From positions 1 to 53,927 of the forward strand of contig NZ_ABCS01000071.1 of assembly GCF_000170895.1 (NCBI RefSeq): DNA of 53,927 nucleotides. Reading direction: 5' to 3'. How positions within the stretch are numbered: position 1 is the stretch's first letter; each line of letters opens with the position of its first letter. Source of the DNA: Plesiocystis pacifica SIR-1 (GTDB lineage Bacteria; Myxococcota_A; Polyangia; Nannocystales; Nannocystaceae). The position numbers and the translations under genes were made by a program. Of the stretch, positions 25,656 through 35,952 are shown piece after piece. The notes below the pieces were generated by a model. The model did not search any database. It was not told the origin of the DNA and was given only the letters and a program-made list of their open reading frames with translations.

Positions 25656-26426
25656 GTGAAGGTCGCGCGTATCCGCTGTTGCGAGGTCCGCGAGCTCAGC
25701 GACGACGAGCGCGCAGAGATCCAGCGCGGCGTCGTCGCGATCTTCCTGGGCTCCTTCGAGTTCGAGGACACGCAGATGTTCGCCCGCCGGGTCATCTTCC
25801 GCAGCCCGGACAGCAAGCTGACCTTGCTCTACGCCGAACGCGGCGAGCTGATCGCCTTCTTCGCCATGAACATCACCCGCGTCGAGCTCGACGGGCGTCG
25901 CCACGCGGTGATCCACGCCAGCGGCTACAGCCACCCCGAGCTGCGCGGCGCGGGCACCTACGCCGTGCGTCGGCTGCTCACCCACGCGCTGCGCTTCAAG
26001 CTGCGCGAGCCCTTCACCCCGCTGTGCCTGATCGGCGAGGCCTCCACGCCCGCCGGCTACGCCCGAATGGCGCGCCACTTCCCCCTGCTCCACCCTCGCC
26101 GCGGCGTCGAGCCGCCCCCCGAGCTGACCCGGCTCGTCACCGAGGTCGCCCGCGAGCGCGGCTTCTTCCCCCTCGAGGGCGACCCCTGGCGCGTCGAGCT
26201 CGGCCACCCGCTCCGCTTTCGAGATCCGGAGCGGCTGCGTCGCTACGCCGAGGGCAGCGCCGAGGACAGCGTCGCCTTCTACCTCGAGCGCAACCCGGGC
26301 TACCTCGACAACCAGTGGCTGGTGATCTACTGCGCCTTCGATCGCGCTCAGCTCGGGGCCGCGCTCCGCCGCGAGTTGTCCCGCAGGCTGTCGAGGACGC
26401 GCGGCCGCCGAGCCCCCGCTAGCTGA
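25656..26426 (+). CDS. GNAT-like N-acyltransferase
   Basis: Predicted 256 residues, GTG start. The segment IHASGYSHPELRGAGTYAVRRLLTHAL (about residues 88-115) resembles GNAT motif A, with a beta-bulge then R/G-x-G/A binding acyl-CoA. Before it, LTLLYAERGELIAFFAMNITRVEL fits the central strand pair. The C-terminal ~100 residues are extra to a minimal GNAT. Substrate unknown. It ends in an 8-bp convergent overlap with the following minus-strand gene. Confidence 0.6.
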   Translation: MKVARIRCCEVRELSDDERAEIQRGVVAIFLGSFEFEDTQMFARRVIFRSPDSKLTLLYAERGELIAFFAMNITRVELDGRRHAVIHASGYSHPELRGAGTYAVRRLLTHALRFKLREPFTPLCLIGEASTPAGYARMARHFPLLHPRRGVEPPPELTRLVTEVARERGFFPLEGDPWRVELGHPLRFRDPERLRRYAEGSAEDSVAFYLERNPGYLDNQWLVIYCAFDRAQLGAALRRELSRRLSRTRGRRAPAS

Positions 26427-27084
26427 AGCTCCACTGGTCGGTGTCGAGGTCGTCGACCCGCGTCTTGCCCTTGTTCCAGTCGATCTTCAGCAGCAGGTAG
26501 GCAAAGCAGGTCCCAGGCGCCAGGGTCACGAGGGTCGAGCCGCGGGTGCTGCTGCTGCCGCTGAACTCGGCCTTGACCCCCTCGACCCCGCCCGAGAGCT
26601 TCACGCTCGAGTCGTTGCCGTACTTCGTGGCGATGGCGCCCTCCATCACGATGAACACCTGATGGCAGATGCGCGCGTCCTTGCCCCAGCGCGCCAGGTC
26701 GTCGCGCTTGCGCGGCGAGTCGTTGATGGCCCGCTCCATGGTGTTGTTCATGACGCTGAGCTTGAGCATGCGCAGCTCGCCGGACTGCAGCTTGGAGCGC
26801 GTGTGGCTGGCGCCCACGCGCACGGGCACGCCCTTGATGATCGCGTTGATGGCCACGGAGAAGGCCGAGCTCGTCGAGCGCCTGAAGTCGATGTCGACGA
26901 GGGTGCTCTTGGCCGTGCCGATCTTCTTGGGCGGGATGCGGTCCTTGACGTCGAGGTAGTTTTGCTTGGTCAGCGGCGTCTTCTTCTCGCCGATGCTGCC
27001 GAGCTCGATCTCCTCGGCGTGCCCGCGGAAGTACGAGACTCCGTTGTAGGTGAGGTGGTTGTCCTTGACGACTACGTTTGGCAT
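26419..27084 (-). CDS. Orphan 221-residue protein, function unknown
   Basis: The ATG at 27084 is preceded by GGAG with 8-base spacing, so this start is preferred over the long upstream frame that runs into murD. No signal peptide. The sequence is polar and Lys-rich at the N-terminus (MPNVVVKDNHLTYNGVSYF), mid-region IDFRRSTSSAFSVAINAIIKGVPVRVGASH, and C-terminus KLSGGVEGVKAEFSGSSSTRGSTLVTL, with strand-rich, Ser/Gly-rich patterns suggesting a beta-sheet or assembly protein. No named family recognised. Its Lys/Asn-richer composition differs from the acidic neighbours, which could reflect recent acquisition; that is speculative. Confidence 0.65.
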   Translation of the reverse strand: MPNVVVKDNHLTYNGVSYFRGHAEEIELGSIGEKKTPLTKQNYLDVKDRIPPKKIGTAKSTLVDIDFRRSTSSAFSVAINAIIKGVPVRVGASHTRSKLQSGELRMLKLSVMNNTMERAINDSPRKRDDLARWGKDARICHQVFIVMEGAIATKYGNDSSVKLSGGVEGVKAEFSGSSSTRGSTLVTLAPGTCFAYLLLKIDWNKGKTRVDDLDTDQWSFS

Positions 27085-27205
27085 CGCTCTATCTCCAGTC
27101 ACCGCGTCAACGCGGGGACTGAAGATCTTAGTGGGGTTCGCGCGCCCAAGACACGAGATTACAGCCCATCCGACCGCACCGTTCGCGCGGCCGGTATGTC
27201 GATGG

Positions 27206-27226
27206 TGCCCCATTTGAAATGGGGCA
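27206..27226 (-). terminator. Near-perfect hairpin just after murD
   Basis: TGCCCCATTT and AAATGGGGCA flank one G (27206-27226), beginning 4 bp after the murD stop on the minus strand. The strong 10-bp palindrome is placed as a terminator or attenuator between murD and the downstream orphan gene. No T-tract. Confidence 0.6.
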
Positions 27227-27230
27227 GTCG

Positions 27231-28633
27231 TCATAGTCGGGCGACGGCTTCGGCGAACACCTCGCCGCGGTGCACGAAGCTCCGGTACATGTCCCAGCTC
27301 GCGCAGGCTGGCGAGAGCAGCACGGCGTCGCCGGGCTGGGCGCAGCTCGCCGCCACGCGGACGGCCTCGTCCATGTCGGCCACGCGCACGCAGGGGAGCG
27401 CGCCTTTTGCCATGGCCATGAACTGCTCGGCGCTCTCGCCCAGGGCGACGAGGGCCCGGCCCTGGCGCGCGAGCACGGGCCGAAGCGCGCCCAGGTCGTC
27501 CCCGTCCTTGGCCCGCCCGCCGCAGATCAGCACGAAGGTCTGCTCGAAGCCGTCGAGGCCCGCGAGCACCGAGGCCACGTTGGTCGCCTTGGAGTCGTCG
27601 AAGTAGCGCACGCCGTCGCGCTCGGCGATGGGGTTCATGCGGTGGGGCAGGGCCTGGAAGCGGCGCAGCGTCGCCTCGCAGGTGTCGAGGCTCACGCCGA
27701 GGTGGCGGGCGGCGAGGACCGCGAACAGGGCGTTGAGGGCGTTGTGGCGCCCGGCCAGGGCCAGCGCGCGGCGATCGATGGACTCGCCCGCGCCCAGCTC
27801 GAGGCTCGCGTCGCTCAGCCGCGGCCGATCGTCCTCGCCGTCGACGAGCACGCAGCGCGCCGCCTCGGGCACGAAGCGGCGCAGCCGGGGCGTGAACGCG
27901 TCGCGGGCCGAGAGCAGCGCGAGGCCGCCCGGCTCGAGGCCCCCGAACACGCGGCCCTTGGTCTCGGCGTAGTGCTCGAGGGAGTCGTAGCGATCGAGGT
28001 GGTCCGGGCTGACGTTGAGCAGCATGGCCACGGACACCGCCGGCGAGCCGTGCACGCGCAGGGTCTCGAGCTGGTAGCTCGAGCACTCGAGCACCAGGGC
28101 CTCCGGGGCCTCGCGCTCGCCCCGAGCCACGGCCAGCACCAGCTCGCTCAGGGGCACGCCCAGGTTCCCGCCCGTGAAGGTCGAGCGCCCGCCGGCCTCG
28201 AGCAGGGCGCCGGTCAGCGCCGTGACCGTGCTCTTGCCGTTGGTCCCGGTGATCAGCGCGGTCTCGAGCGACCGGGGCCAGCTCGCCGCGACGAGCAGCG
28301 CCAGGCTCAGCTCGCCGTGAATCTGCGCGTCGGGGCAGCAGCGAGCGTGGCGCTCCCGCCACGGCCCCGGGGGCACGCCGGGGCTGAGCACCATCAGGTC
28401 GAAGCCCGCGAACGCAGCATCGCTCGGCGCCTCGCCCAGGAACAGCTCGACCTCGGCCAGCCCCTCGGGCAGCTCGGGCGCAGCGGCGCGCTGGTCGTAG
28501 ATCGCAACCTCGACCCCAGCGGCGACCAGCAGCAGCGCCGCCGCCTTCCCGCTGAGCCCGCAGCCAACGACGAGGGCCCGGCGAACACCCGAGAGTGCGC
28601 CGAGCCCAGGAGTCTGGACCGCTCGTGTCTCGC

Positions 28634-28637
<4 letters not shown>
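27231..28637 (-). CDS. murD: UDP-N-acetylmuramoylalanine-D-glutamate ligase
   Basis: Predicted 468 residues, GTG start overlapping the mraY stop by GTGA. N-terminal Rossmann segment ALVVGCGLSGKAAALLL binds the UDP-sugar. The ATP-binding loop is ITGTNGKST (about residues 128-136), followed by the Mur-ligase blocks LECSSYQLE, LLNVSPDHLDRYDSLEHYAETK, and NALNALFAVLAA. The C-terminal domain carries ALPHRMNPIAERDGVRYFDDSKATN and ILCGGRAKDGD-like text, both typical of MurD. It ligates D-Glu to UDP-MurNAc-L-Ala in the cytoplasm. Normally it sits in the dcw cluster; here only mraY accompanies it. Confidence 0.95.
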
Positions 28638-29752
<1,115 letters not shown>

Positions 29753-29770
29753 GGTTCCTCGAATCGCTTG

Positions 29771-29811
29771 GCACACCTGGGCTCACTCACGCAAGAATCT
29801 TGCGCAGGTGT
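29771..29811. promoter_or_regulatory. Nested palindrome upstream of mraY
   Basis: CACACCTG (29771-29778) pairs with CAGGTGTG (29804-29811) around an inner palindrome CGCAAGA-a-TCTTGCG (29789-29803). It lies in the 250-bp divergent region between mraY and the threonine dehydrogenase gene, 19 bp upstream of the mraY start codon on its sense strand. It could be a protein operator or a folded leader of the mraY mRNA. No cognate regulator is obvious. Confidence 0.5.
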
Positions 29812-30002
29812 GTGTGGGTTCAGGTACGCATACCCGCAGATCGAGATTCCGACCAGCGCTCGCCAGCCAAAACGGGTGTCGCGGAATTCTCGCGCGGAGC
29901 CATCGGCGCCGGGTCGTGCCGGCGCTCGGCCCATCCTCCAAATTTTTGCGTTGCTGCCGCGTTGCGCATGGAATTGCACGCCTTGCGGGCCCCAGGGCGA
30001 AC

Positions 30003-30995
30003 ATGGAGACTCCGCGAGTGCGAATCCTGGTCACCGGCGCCGGCGGGCAAGTGGGTCTCGATCTCATCCGTGAGTTGCTCCAGCGCGGCGATGAGGTCCA
30101 CGCCAGCGACGTCCAGCCGCGCCCCGCGGCGGCCTCCGATCTCCCGGCCGACCTGCCCTGGCACCACCTCGACGTCACCGACTTCAGCGCCATCGTCGAG
30201 GCCCTCGAGCAGATCAAACCCGACAAGGTCTTCCACCTCGCGGCCATCCTCTCGGCCAAGGGCGAGCACGACCCCCACCTGACCTACACGGTCAACCAGG
30301 GCGGGACCTACAACGTGCTCGAGGCCTGCCGCCGCTGCGGCGTGGGCCAGATGATGTTCACGAGCACCATCGCGGTGTTCGGCCCGGGCCTGCCCGAGAC
30401 CGTGGTCGACGACGTCGCCCTCCACCCCACGACCATGTACGGGGTGACCAAGGCCGCCGGGGAGATGCTCGCCGACTACTACCGCGCGCGCTTTGGCTTC
30501 GACGTCCGCGGGGTCCGCTTCCCGGGGCTGATCTCGGCGTCCATGCCCGGCGGAGGCAGCAGCGACTACGTCGTGTTCATGTACCTCGACGGGGTCCGCC
30601 GCGGGGCCTACGACGCCTTTTGCCGCCCCGACACGCGCATCCCCCTGATGTACATGCCCGACGGCATCCGGGCCCTGCTCGAGCTCAGCGACGCCCCCCG
30701 CGAGGGCCTCAGCCGCGCCATCTACAACATCGCCGCGTTCTCACCCACGGCCCAGGAGATCGCCGACACCGTCGCCGCGGCCCTGCCCCGGGGCGCCGAC
30801 TTTGGCTTCACCCCCGACCCCGCCCGCCAGGCGATCCTCGACTCGTGGCCCTCGGCCCTCGACGACAGCCTCGCCCGCGCCGACTGGGGCTGGGCCCCGC
30901 GCTACGACCTGGGCGAGATGACGGCGCACCTGCTGCCGGAGATCCGCTCCCTGCTCGAGACCCGCGCGGACGCCCTGAACTTCGAGACCCACTGA
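30003..30995 (+). CDS. tdh: SDR-type L-threonine 3-dehydrogenase
   Basis: Predicted 330 residues with AGGG 6 bases before the ATG at 30003. NAD-binding loop VTGAGGQVG; YGVTK supplies the SDR Tyr/Lys pair (about residues 146-150) with the upstream Ser in TSTIAVFG. The blocks VFHLAAILSAKGE, RFPGLISASMPGGGSSDY and DDSLARADWGW match the epimerase-like threonine dehydrogenase family (as in animal TDH and some bacteria), not the zinc-dependent enterobacterial type. It oxidises L-threonine to 2-amino-3-ketobutyrate, which the kbl product 2.3 kb downstream can cleave; the two are separated by a minus-strand gene. Confidence 0.85.
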   Translation: METPRVRILVTGAGGQVGLDLIRELLQRGDEVHASDVQPRPAAASDLPADLPWHHLDVTDFSAIVEALEQIKPDKVFHLAAILSAKGEHDPHLTYTVNQGGTYNVLEACRRCGVGQMMFTSTIAVFGPGLPETVVDDVALHPTTMYGVTKAAGEMLADYYRARFGFDVRGVRFPGLISASMPGGGSSDYVVFMYLDGVRRGAYDAFCRPDTRIPLMYMPDGIRALLELSDAPREGLSRAIYNIAAFSPTAQEIADTVAAALPRGADFGFTPDPARQAILDSWPSALDDSLARADWGWAPRYDLGEMTAHLLPEIRSLLETRADALNFETH

Positions 30996-31077
30996 CGCGC
31001 TCGCGTCGAAGAAGCTGCGACGACCAGCTGCCGGCCCTGGCAGTTCTCCCACGTCACCTGCGGCTGTGGACCCGCGC

Positions 31078-33156
31078 TCACTTGGCGGCGGCCTCGAAGC
31101 CCCCGGCGAGCTCCTCGTCGAGGACCGGGCCGACCATGGTCATGGGCAAGGCCCCGCGCATCGACCGACCGTTGACGAAGGAGTGGGGCGTGCCCGACAC
31201 GCCCAGCTTCGAACACAGCTGCTTGTCGGCGTCGATGACCGCCTGGGTCGCCGCGCTCGCCAGGTCCTTGGAAAAGCGGGCGACGTCGAGCTGGAGGAAG
31301 CGAGCGTACTCCAGGTAGTCGGCCTCGCTGCGCTTGCTCTTGTCGGCGAACAAAAGGTCGTGCATCTCCCAGAACTTGCCCTGCTCGCCCGCCGCGATCG
31401 CGGCCCGGTGCGCCCCCTCGGCGTCCTTGTGCATGGGCAGGGGGAAGTGGGCGACGGCGTAGCTGACCTTGCCCGAGTAGCGGCCGTCGGCGAGGGCCTC
31501 GTCGATGGTCTGGTGCCAGCGCGCGCAGTAGGGGCAGTCGAAGTCGAGGCAGGTGAGGATCTCGATGTCCGCCTTGCGCTTCTTGCTCGGCTGCACGCCG
31601 CGGACCGGGCGGCCGTCGAGCGCCACGGCCTCGCGCGAGTGCGCGGCCACGGGCGGGACCTCGACCTTGGTCGCCCAGCTCTTGCTCATCGCCGCGTAGA
31701 GCTGGCTCTGCTTGCCGCGGTGCCCGGCGAGGTAGGTCTTCGCGCTGTCGAGCTCCTCGTCGATGAGGGCCGCGAAGGCGGCCTCGGGCTGGGCTCCGGA
31801 CAAGAACCGGCCGTTGACGAAGAAGGCCGGGGTCCCCGTCGCGCCAAACTGCTGCGCGACCTTTTGGTCCTCGGCGATGATCTTGGCCGCGTCGGGGTCG
31901 GCCATGTCGGCCTTGAAGCTGCGGATGTCGAGGCCCAGCTGGCGCGCGAGGGTCGAGAAGATCCCAGACTCCGCGAGCCGGCCGTCCTCGGCGGCCTCGT
32001 AGAGCGCCGCGCGCATGGCAAAGAACTCGCCCTGGCGATCGGCGGCGACCAGGGCCAGCGCCGCGTCCTTGGCCTGCGCGTGCATGGGCAGGGGGTTGTG
32101 GCGGTAGACGATGCGCAGGTCCTTGCCGTAGCGCTTGGCCAGGGCGTCGAGGGTCGCTTCGGCCTTGCGACAAAAGGGGCACTGCATGTCCCCGAAGGCG
32201 ATCAGCGTGACCAGGGCGTCCGCGCGCCCCTTGGTCGGGCGGCCGTCCACGGGCACGGCGTAGTGGACCTCCGGATCGGGCCTGCCCGGCCGCGCCTTGC
32301 TCCCGCCCGAGGGCTTGCGCGCCTCGAAGGCCGGCCCGTCCGAGGCCAGGGCCATGAGCGCGGGGTAGACCTCGGCGGGGTGGGCCCCGGCGCGCAGCAG
32401 GTGGTCGACCTGCTCGCGCTCGGCCGCGATCAGCTCCTCGAGCTGCTCGGCGGCCCGAGCCCCGCGCACCGGCAGGCCGTTGATGAAGTAGGAGGGGGTC
32501 GAGCGCACGGCCAGGGCCTTGCCCAGCTCGATGTCGCCGTCGACGATCTCCGCGCCCATGCCCTGGCCGACCTCGACGAGCAAGCCCTCGACGTCCTGGA
32601 TCCCCGCCGCCCGCGCGAGGGGCTCGAGCTCGCTGAGCTCACCGGGGCGCTCAAACATCACGCGGTGCAGCTCGAGGCCACGACCCTGGCGCTGAGCCGC
32701 GAGCAGGGCCAGCGCCGCGTCCCGGGCCTCGCCGTGCATCGCCAGCGGGAAGTGCTTGTAGACCACGCGCACGTCCTGGCTGCGGGCGGCGACCTCGTCG
32801 AGGGCGTCGTGGAGCCGGCCGCAGTAGGGGCACTGGTAGTCCGAGAACACCACGATGGTGATCCGGGCCTCCGCCGCCGGGGCGCCGAAGCTCAGGTCCG
32901 AGGCGGACACCGGCACCCGAAAGCGCTCCCCCTCGAGCTGCCCCTCGACGGCGTCCGCGAGCTCCTGCGCCCGAGCGTCGAGGGCGAGGCTGTCGGCCCC
33001 CCGCGCGGGCGCGCCTGCCTGCCCCGTGCGCGCCTGCTCGCCGGCCTCGACCGGGGGCGTCTGCGTCGCGGACTTCGACCCGCCGGTGCAGCTCAGCGCG
33101 AGGGCGGCGAGGGAGAGCACACACAGATCGACACGAAAGCGGACGCGCGCAGGCAT
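31078..33156 (-). CDS. Lipoprotein with three DsbA/thioredoxin-like domains
   Basis: Predicted 692 residues from the ATG at 33156, where a signal peptide with lipobox (LAALALSC) begins. Three tandem thioredoxin-fold domains of the DsbA/Thioredoxin_4 type follow, each with a redox CxxC: FSDYQCPYCGR (about residue 95), FGDMQCPFCRK (about 320) and CLDFDCPYCAR (about 545). Each also has its cis-Pro block: STPSYFINGLPVRG, GTPAFFVNGRFLSG and GTPHSFVNGRSMRG. Expected to form or shuffle disulfides in the periplasm, fitting the many Cys-rich lipoproteins here. Three active sites in one lipid-anchored chain is unusual. The gene sits between tdh and kbl on the opposite strand. Confidence 0.85.
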   Translation of the reverse strand: MPARVRFRVDLCVLSLAALALSCTGGSKSATQTPPVEAGEQARTGQAGAPARGADSLALDARAQELADAVEGQLEGERFRVPVSASDLSFGAPAAEARITIVVFSDYQCPYCGRLHDALDEVAARSQDVRVVYKHFPLAMHGEARDAALALLAAQRQGRGLELHRVMFERPGELSELEPLARAAGIQDVEGLLVEVGQGMGAEIVDGDIELGKALAVRSTPSYFINGLPVRGARAAEQLEELIAAEREQVDHLLRAGAHPAEVYPALMALASDGPAFEARKPSGGSKARPGRPDPEVHYAVPVDGRPTKGRADALVTLIAFGDMQCPFCRKAEATLDALAKRYGKDLRIVYRHNPLPMHAQAKDAALALVAADRQGEFFAMRAALYEAAEDGRLAESGIFSTLARQLGLDIRSFKADMADPDAAKIIAEDQKVAQQFGATGTPAFFVNGRFLSGAQPEAAFAALIDEELDSAKTYLAGHRGKQSQLYAAMSKSWATKVEVPPVAAHSREAVALDGRPVRGVQPSKKRKADIEILTCLDFDCPYCARWHQTIDEALADGRYSGKVSYAVAHFPLPMHKDAEGAHRAAIAAGEQGKFWEMHDLLFADKSKRSEADYLEYARFLQLDVARFSKDLASAATQAVIDADKQLCSKLGVSGTPHSFVNGRSMRGALPMTMVGPVLDEELAGGFEAAAK

Positions 33157-33263
33157 GGGCGGAACGCTAGCAAGTCTGCGAGCCCTCGGCGCCCCCGCGG
33201 CGCAAAGCCTTGGGAGCCGGCTCACGCGGGGACCCTGGCGCAAACCCGTATCATCCCGGCGAG

Positions 33264-34451
<1,188 letters not shown>

Positions 34452-34452
34452 T

Positions 34453-34524
34453 CCAACCTGCCGTGCCCAACCTGCCGTGCGGGTCGCGATGCGGGCGATC
34501 GTGGCGACCCGTGTCACGATCGCC
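34453..34524 (+). terminator. Direct repeat and hairpin after kbl
   Basis: CCAACCTGCCGTGC occurs twice in tandem (34453-34466, 34467-34480). GGCGATCGTG (34494-34503) pairs with CACGATCGCC (34515-34524) as a 10-bp stem with 11-base loop, about 40 bp after the stop; a likely terminator. Confidence 0.5.
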
Positions 34525-34613
34525 ACCCAAGCGACGAGCGCGCGCGACGAAGACCCGCGCATCTCGCCCAAAATGCGCGGATTTTTGGGTCAGGTGATAG
34601 GCTCCGCGCAGCC

Positions 34614-35129
34614 ATGGGCTTGCTCGATCGCATCTTCACGACCCTGGGCCTACGCAGCACCCCGCCCGAGCCGGCAGACGACGCCGCCAAGACGGACGCT
34701 GCGGACGCCAAGTCGAGCGACGAAGCGCCCAAGTCGAGCTCTCCCCTCGAGAGCCTCGACGAGCTGACCCCGACCGAGCCCGGCGAGCGCGACCCCGAGC
34801 TCGAGGCCAAGGACGACCCCGGCACCTTCGAGTTCGCCACCGACATCGCCCGCTACTTCACCGCCGAGTTCCGCATCGAGCAGGCGTGGAGGAACAAGGA
34901 GCGGCGCGAAAAACTGTTCGGCGAGTACAGCATCCGCGACACCGCGCACTGGTTCCAGATCCAGGCGACCTTCCAGCGCTGGCTGAAGTCCGACGAGGGC
35001 AGGGCCAAGTACCCGACGGACGCCGCCCTGTCCCAGGCGCGCATGACCACGACGCAGACCGTGAGCATGGACGAGCTCAACCTGCTGGTCGCCGAGGCCA
35101 AGGCCGCCAAGGCCGAGCGCGAGGGCTGA
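34614..35129 (+). CDS. Small acidic cytoplasmic protein, unrecognised
   Basis: Predicted 171 residues, ATG start. An N-terminal amphipathic stretch (MGLLDRIFTTLGLR) that could touch the membrane is followed by an acidic Ala/Ser/Asp linker, then a helical domain of ~100 residues (FEFATDIARYFTAEFRIEQAW, DTAHWFQIQATFQRWLKSDEG) and a Lys/Ala-rich tail. No signal peptide or known family. Base composition and codon use look like the neighbours. Confidence 0.6.
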   Translation: MGLLDRIFTTLGLRSTPPEPADDAAKTDAADAKSSDEAPKSSSPLESLDELTPTEPGERDPELEAKDDPGTFEFATDIARYFTAEFRIEQAWRNKERREKLFGEYSIRDTAHWFQIQATFQRWLKSDEGRAKYPTDAALSQARMTTTQTVSMDELNLLVAEAKAAKAEREG

Positions 35130-35305
35130 GGGCTACTTCGTCGGCACTCGACGCACAAAGGCACCGGAGCGACGGTGTCCAGCGAGTGGATCCCCTCGAA
35201 AGGGAGCGGCCGAATTGGGCGACCACCATGGCATCGTAAATATTCACCGCTGCGATGAGAGCCCTGACACTCGACGAGCGTCGACATTTACCACGCCACC
35301 ATTGC

Positions 35306-35322
35306 ACAGATCGATAATCTGT
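35306..35322. promoter_or_regulatory. Small palindrome directly before a lipoprotein start
   Basis: ACAGAT-cgata-ATCTGT, in an AT-richer stretch, ends 4 bases before the ATG at 35327 and covers the place where a ribosome-binding site would be expected. A small operator or RNA element is possible. Weak evidence. Confidence 0.3.
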
Positions 35323-35326
35323 ACAC

Positions 35327-35917
35327 ATGTCAATCGCAGCTCGTCTCCGTCCATCCGCATTCATGTTCTTGTTGGCCCTCGTATTCAGCGCGACCGGCTG
35401 CTTCAAGACCTGGACCGTCATCAAGGCCTCGGGGCCCCCCTCGGCGCTCCAGGGCAAGGCTCAGATGGCCGTCCAGTTCGAGTCGGTCAACGTCCGCGTC
35501 GGCAACAAGGATCAGATGACCGAGCAGGAGTGGCTCGACAGCCGCGAAAAGGACGAGCACCGCGACAACTACACCGACAGCATGTCCGAGGCCAACCGGA
35601 CCTTCATGCAGGGTCTGCGGCAACGCGCCGACGGCGTCGAATTCGTCGAGGGCCAGGCCGCGCCGGGTCAGGTTCAAATGACGGTCAGCTGGATCCAGTG
35701 GGAAGAGGGCATGTGGGCGACGGAGCTGGTCAAGTGGCCGTCCGAGGCCACCGCTCGCGTCATCTTCACCCTCGACGGCGAGACCCTCGACGAGATCGAG
35801 GTCCGGGCCAACCAGGAGACCTCGATGACCACCGCCGATCCGCGCGCTCGCTTCCGGACCATCGGCAAGCGCCTGGGCGGCTACACGTGGAGCTTTCTAA
35901 AGTCCGTCAACGGTTGA
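35327..35917 (+). CDS. Small lipoprotein, function unknown
   Basis: Predicted 196 residues. Lipobox FSATGC after a good signal peptide. The mature domain (about 170 residues) is strand-rich, with VQMTVSWIQWEEGMWATELVKWPSEA and VIFTLDGETLDEIEVRAN, a periplasmic lipoprotein of DUF4410 appearance (assignment tentative); the end FRTIGKRLGGYTWSFLKSV fits that family. Isolated on the plus strand with an AT-richer promoter region. A hairpin overlaps its convergent neighbour's stop. Confidence 0.65.
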   Translation: MSIAARLRPSAFMFLLALVFSATGCFKTWTVIKASGPPSALQGKAQMAVQFESVNVRVGNKDQMTEQEWLDSREKDEHRDNYTDSMSEANRTFMQGLRQRADGVEFVEGQAAPGQVQMTVSWIQWEEGMWATELVKWPSEATARVIFTLDGETLDEIEVRANQETSMTTADPRARFRTIGKRLGGYTWSFLKSVNG

Positions 35918-35931
35918 GCGCCAGGAGCCAA

Positions 35932-35952
35932 GCCGCGGCCAGTCACCGCGGC
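35932..35952. terminator. Bidirectional hairpin between convergent genes
   Basis: GCCGCGG (35932-35938) and CCGCGGC (35946-35952) form a 7-bp stem between the two convergent genes, overlapping the last codons of the minus-strand gene. Perfect complement; terminator role inferred. Confidence 0.45.
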
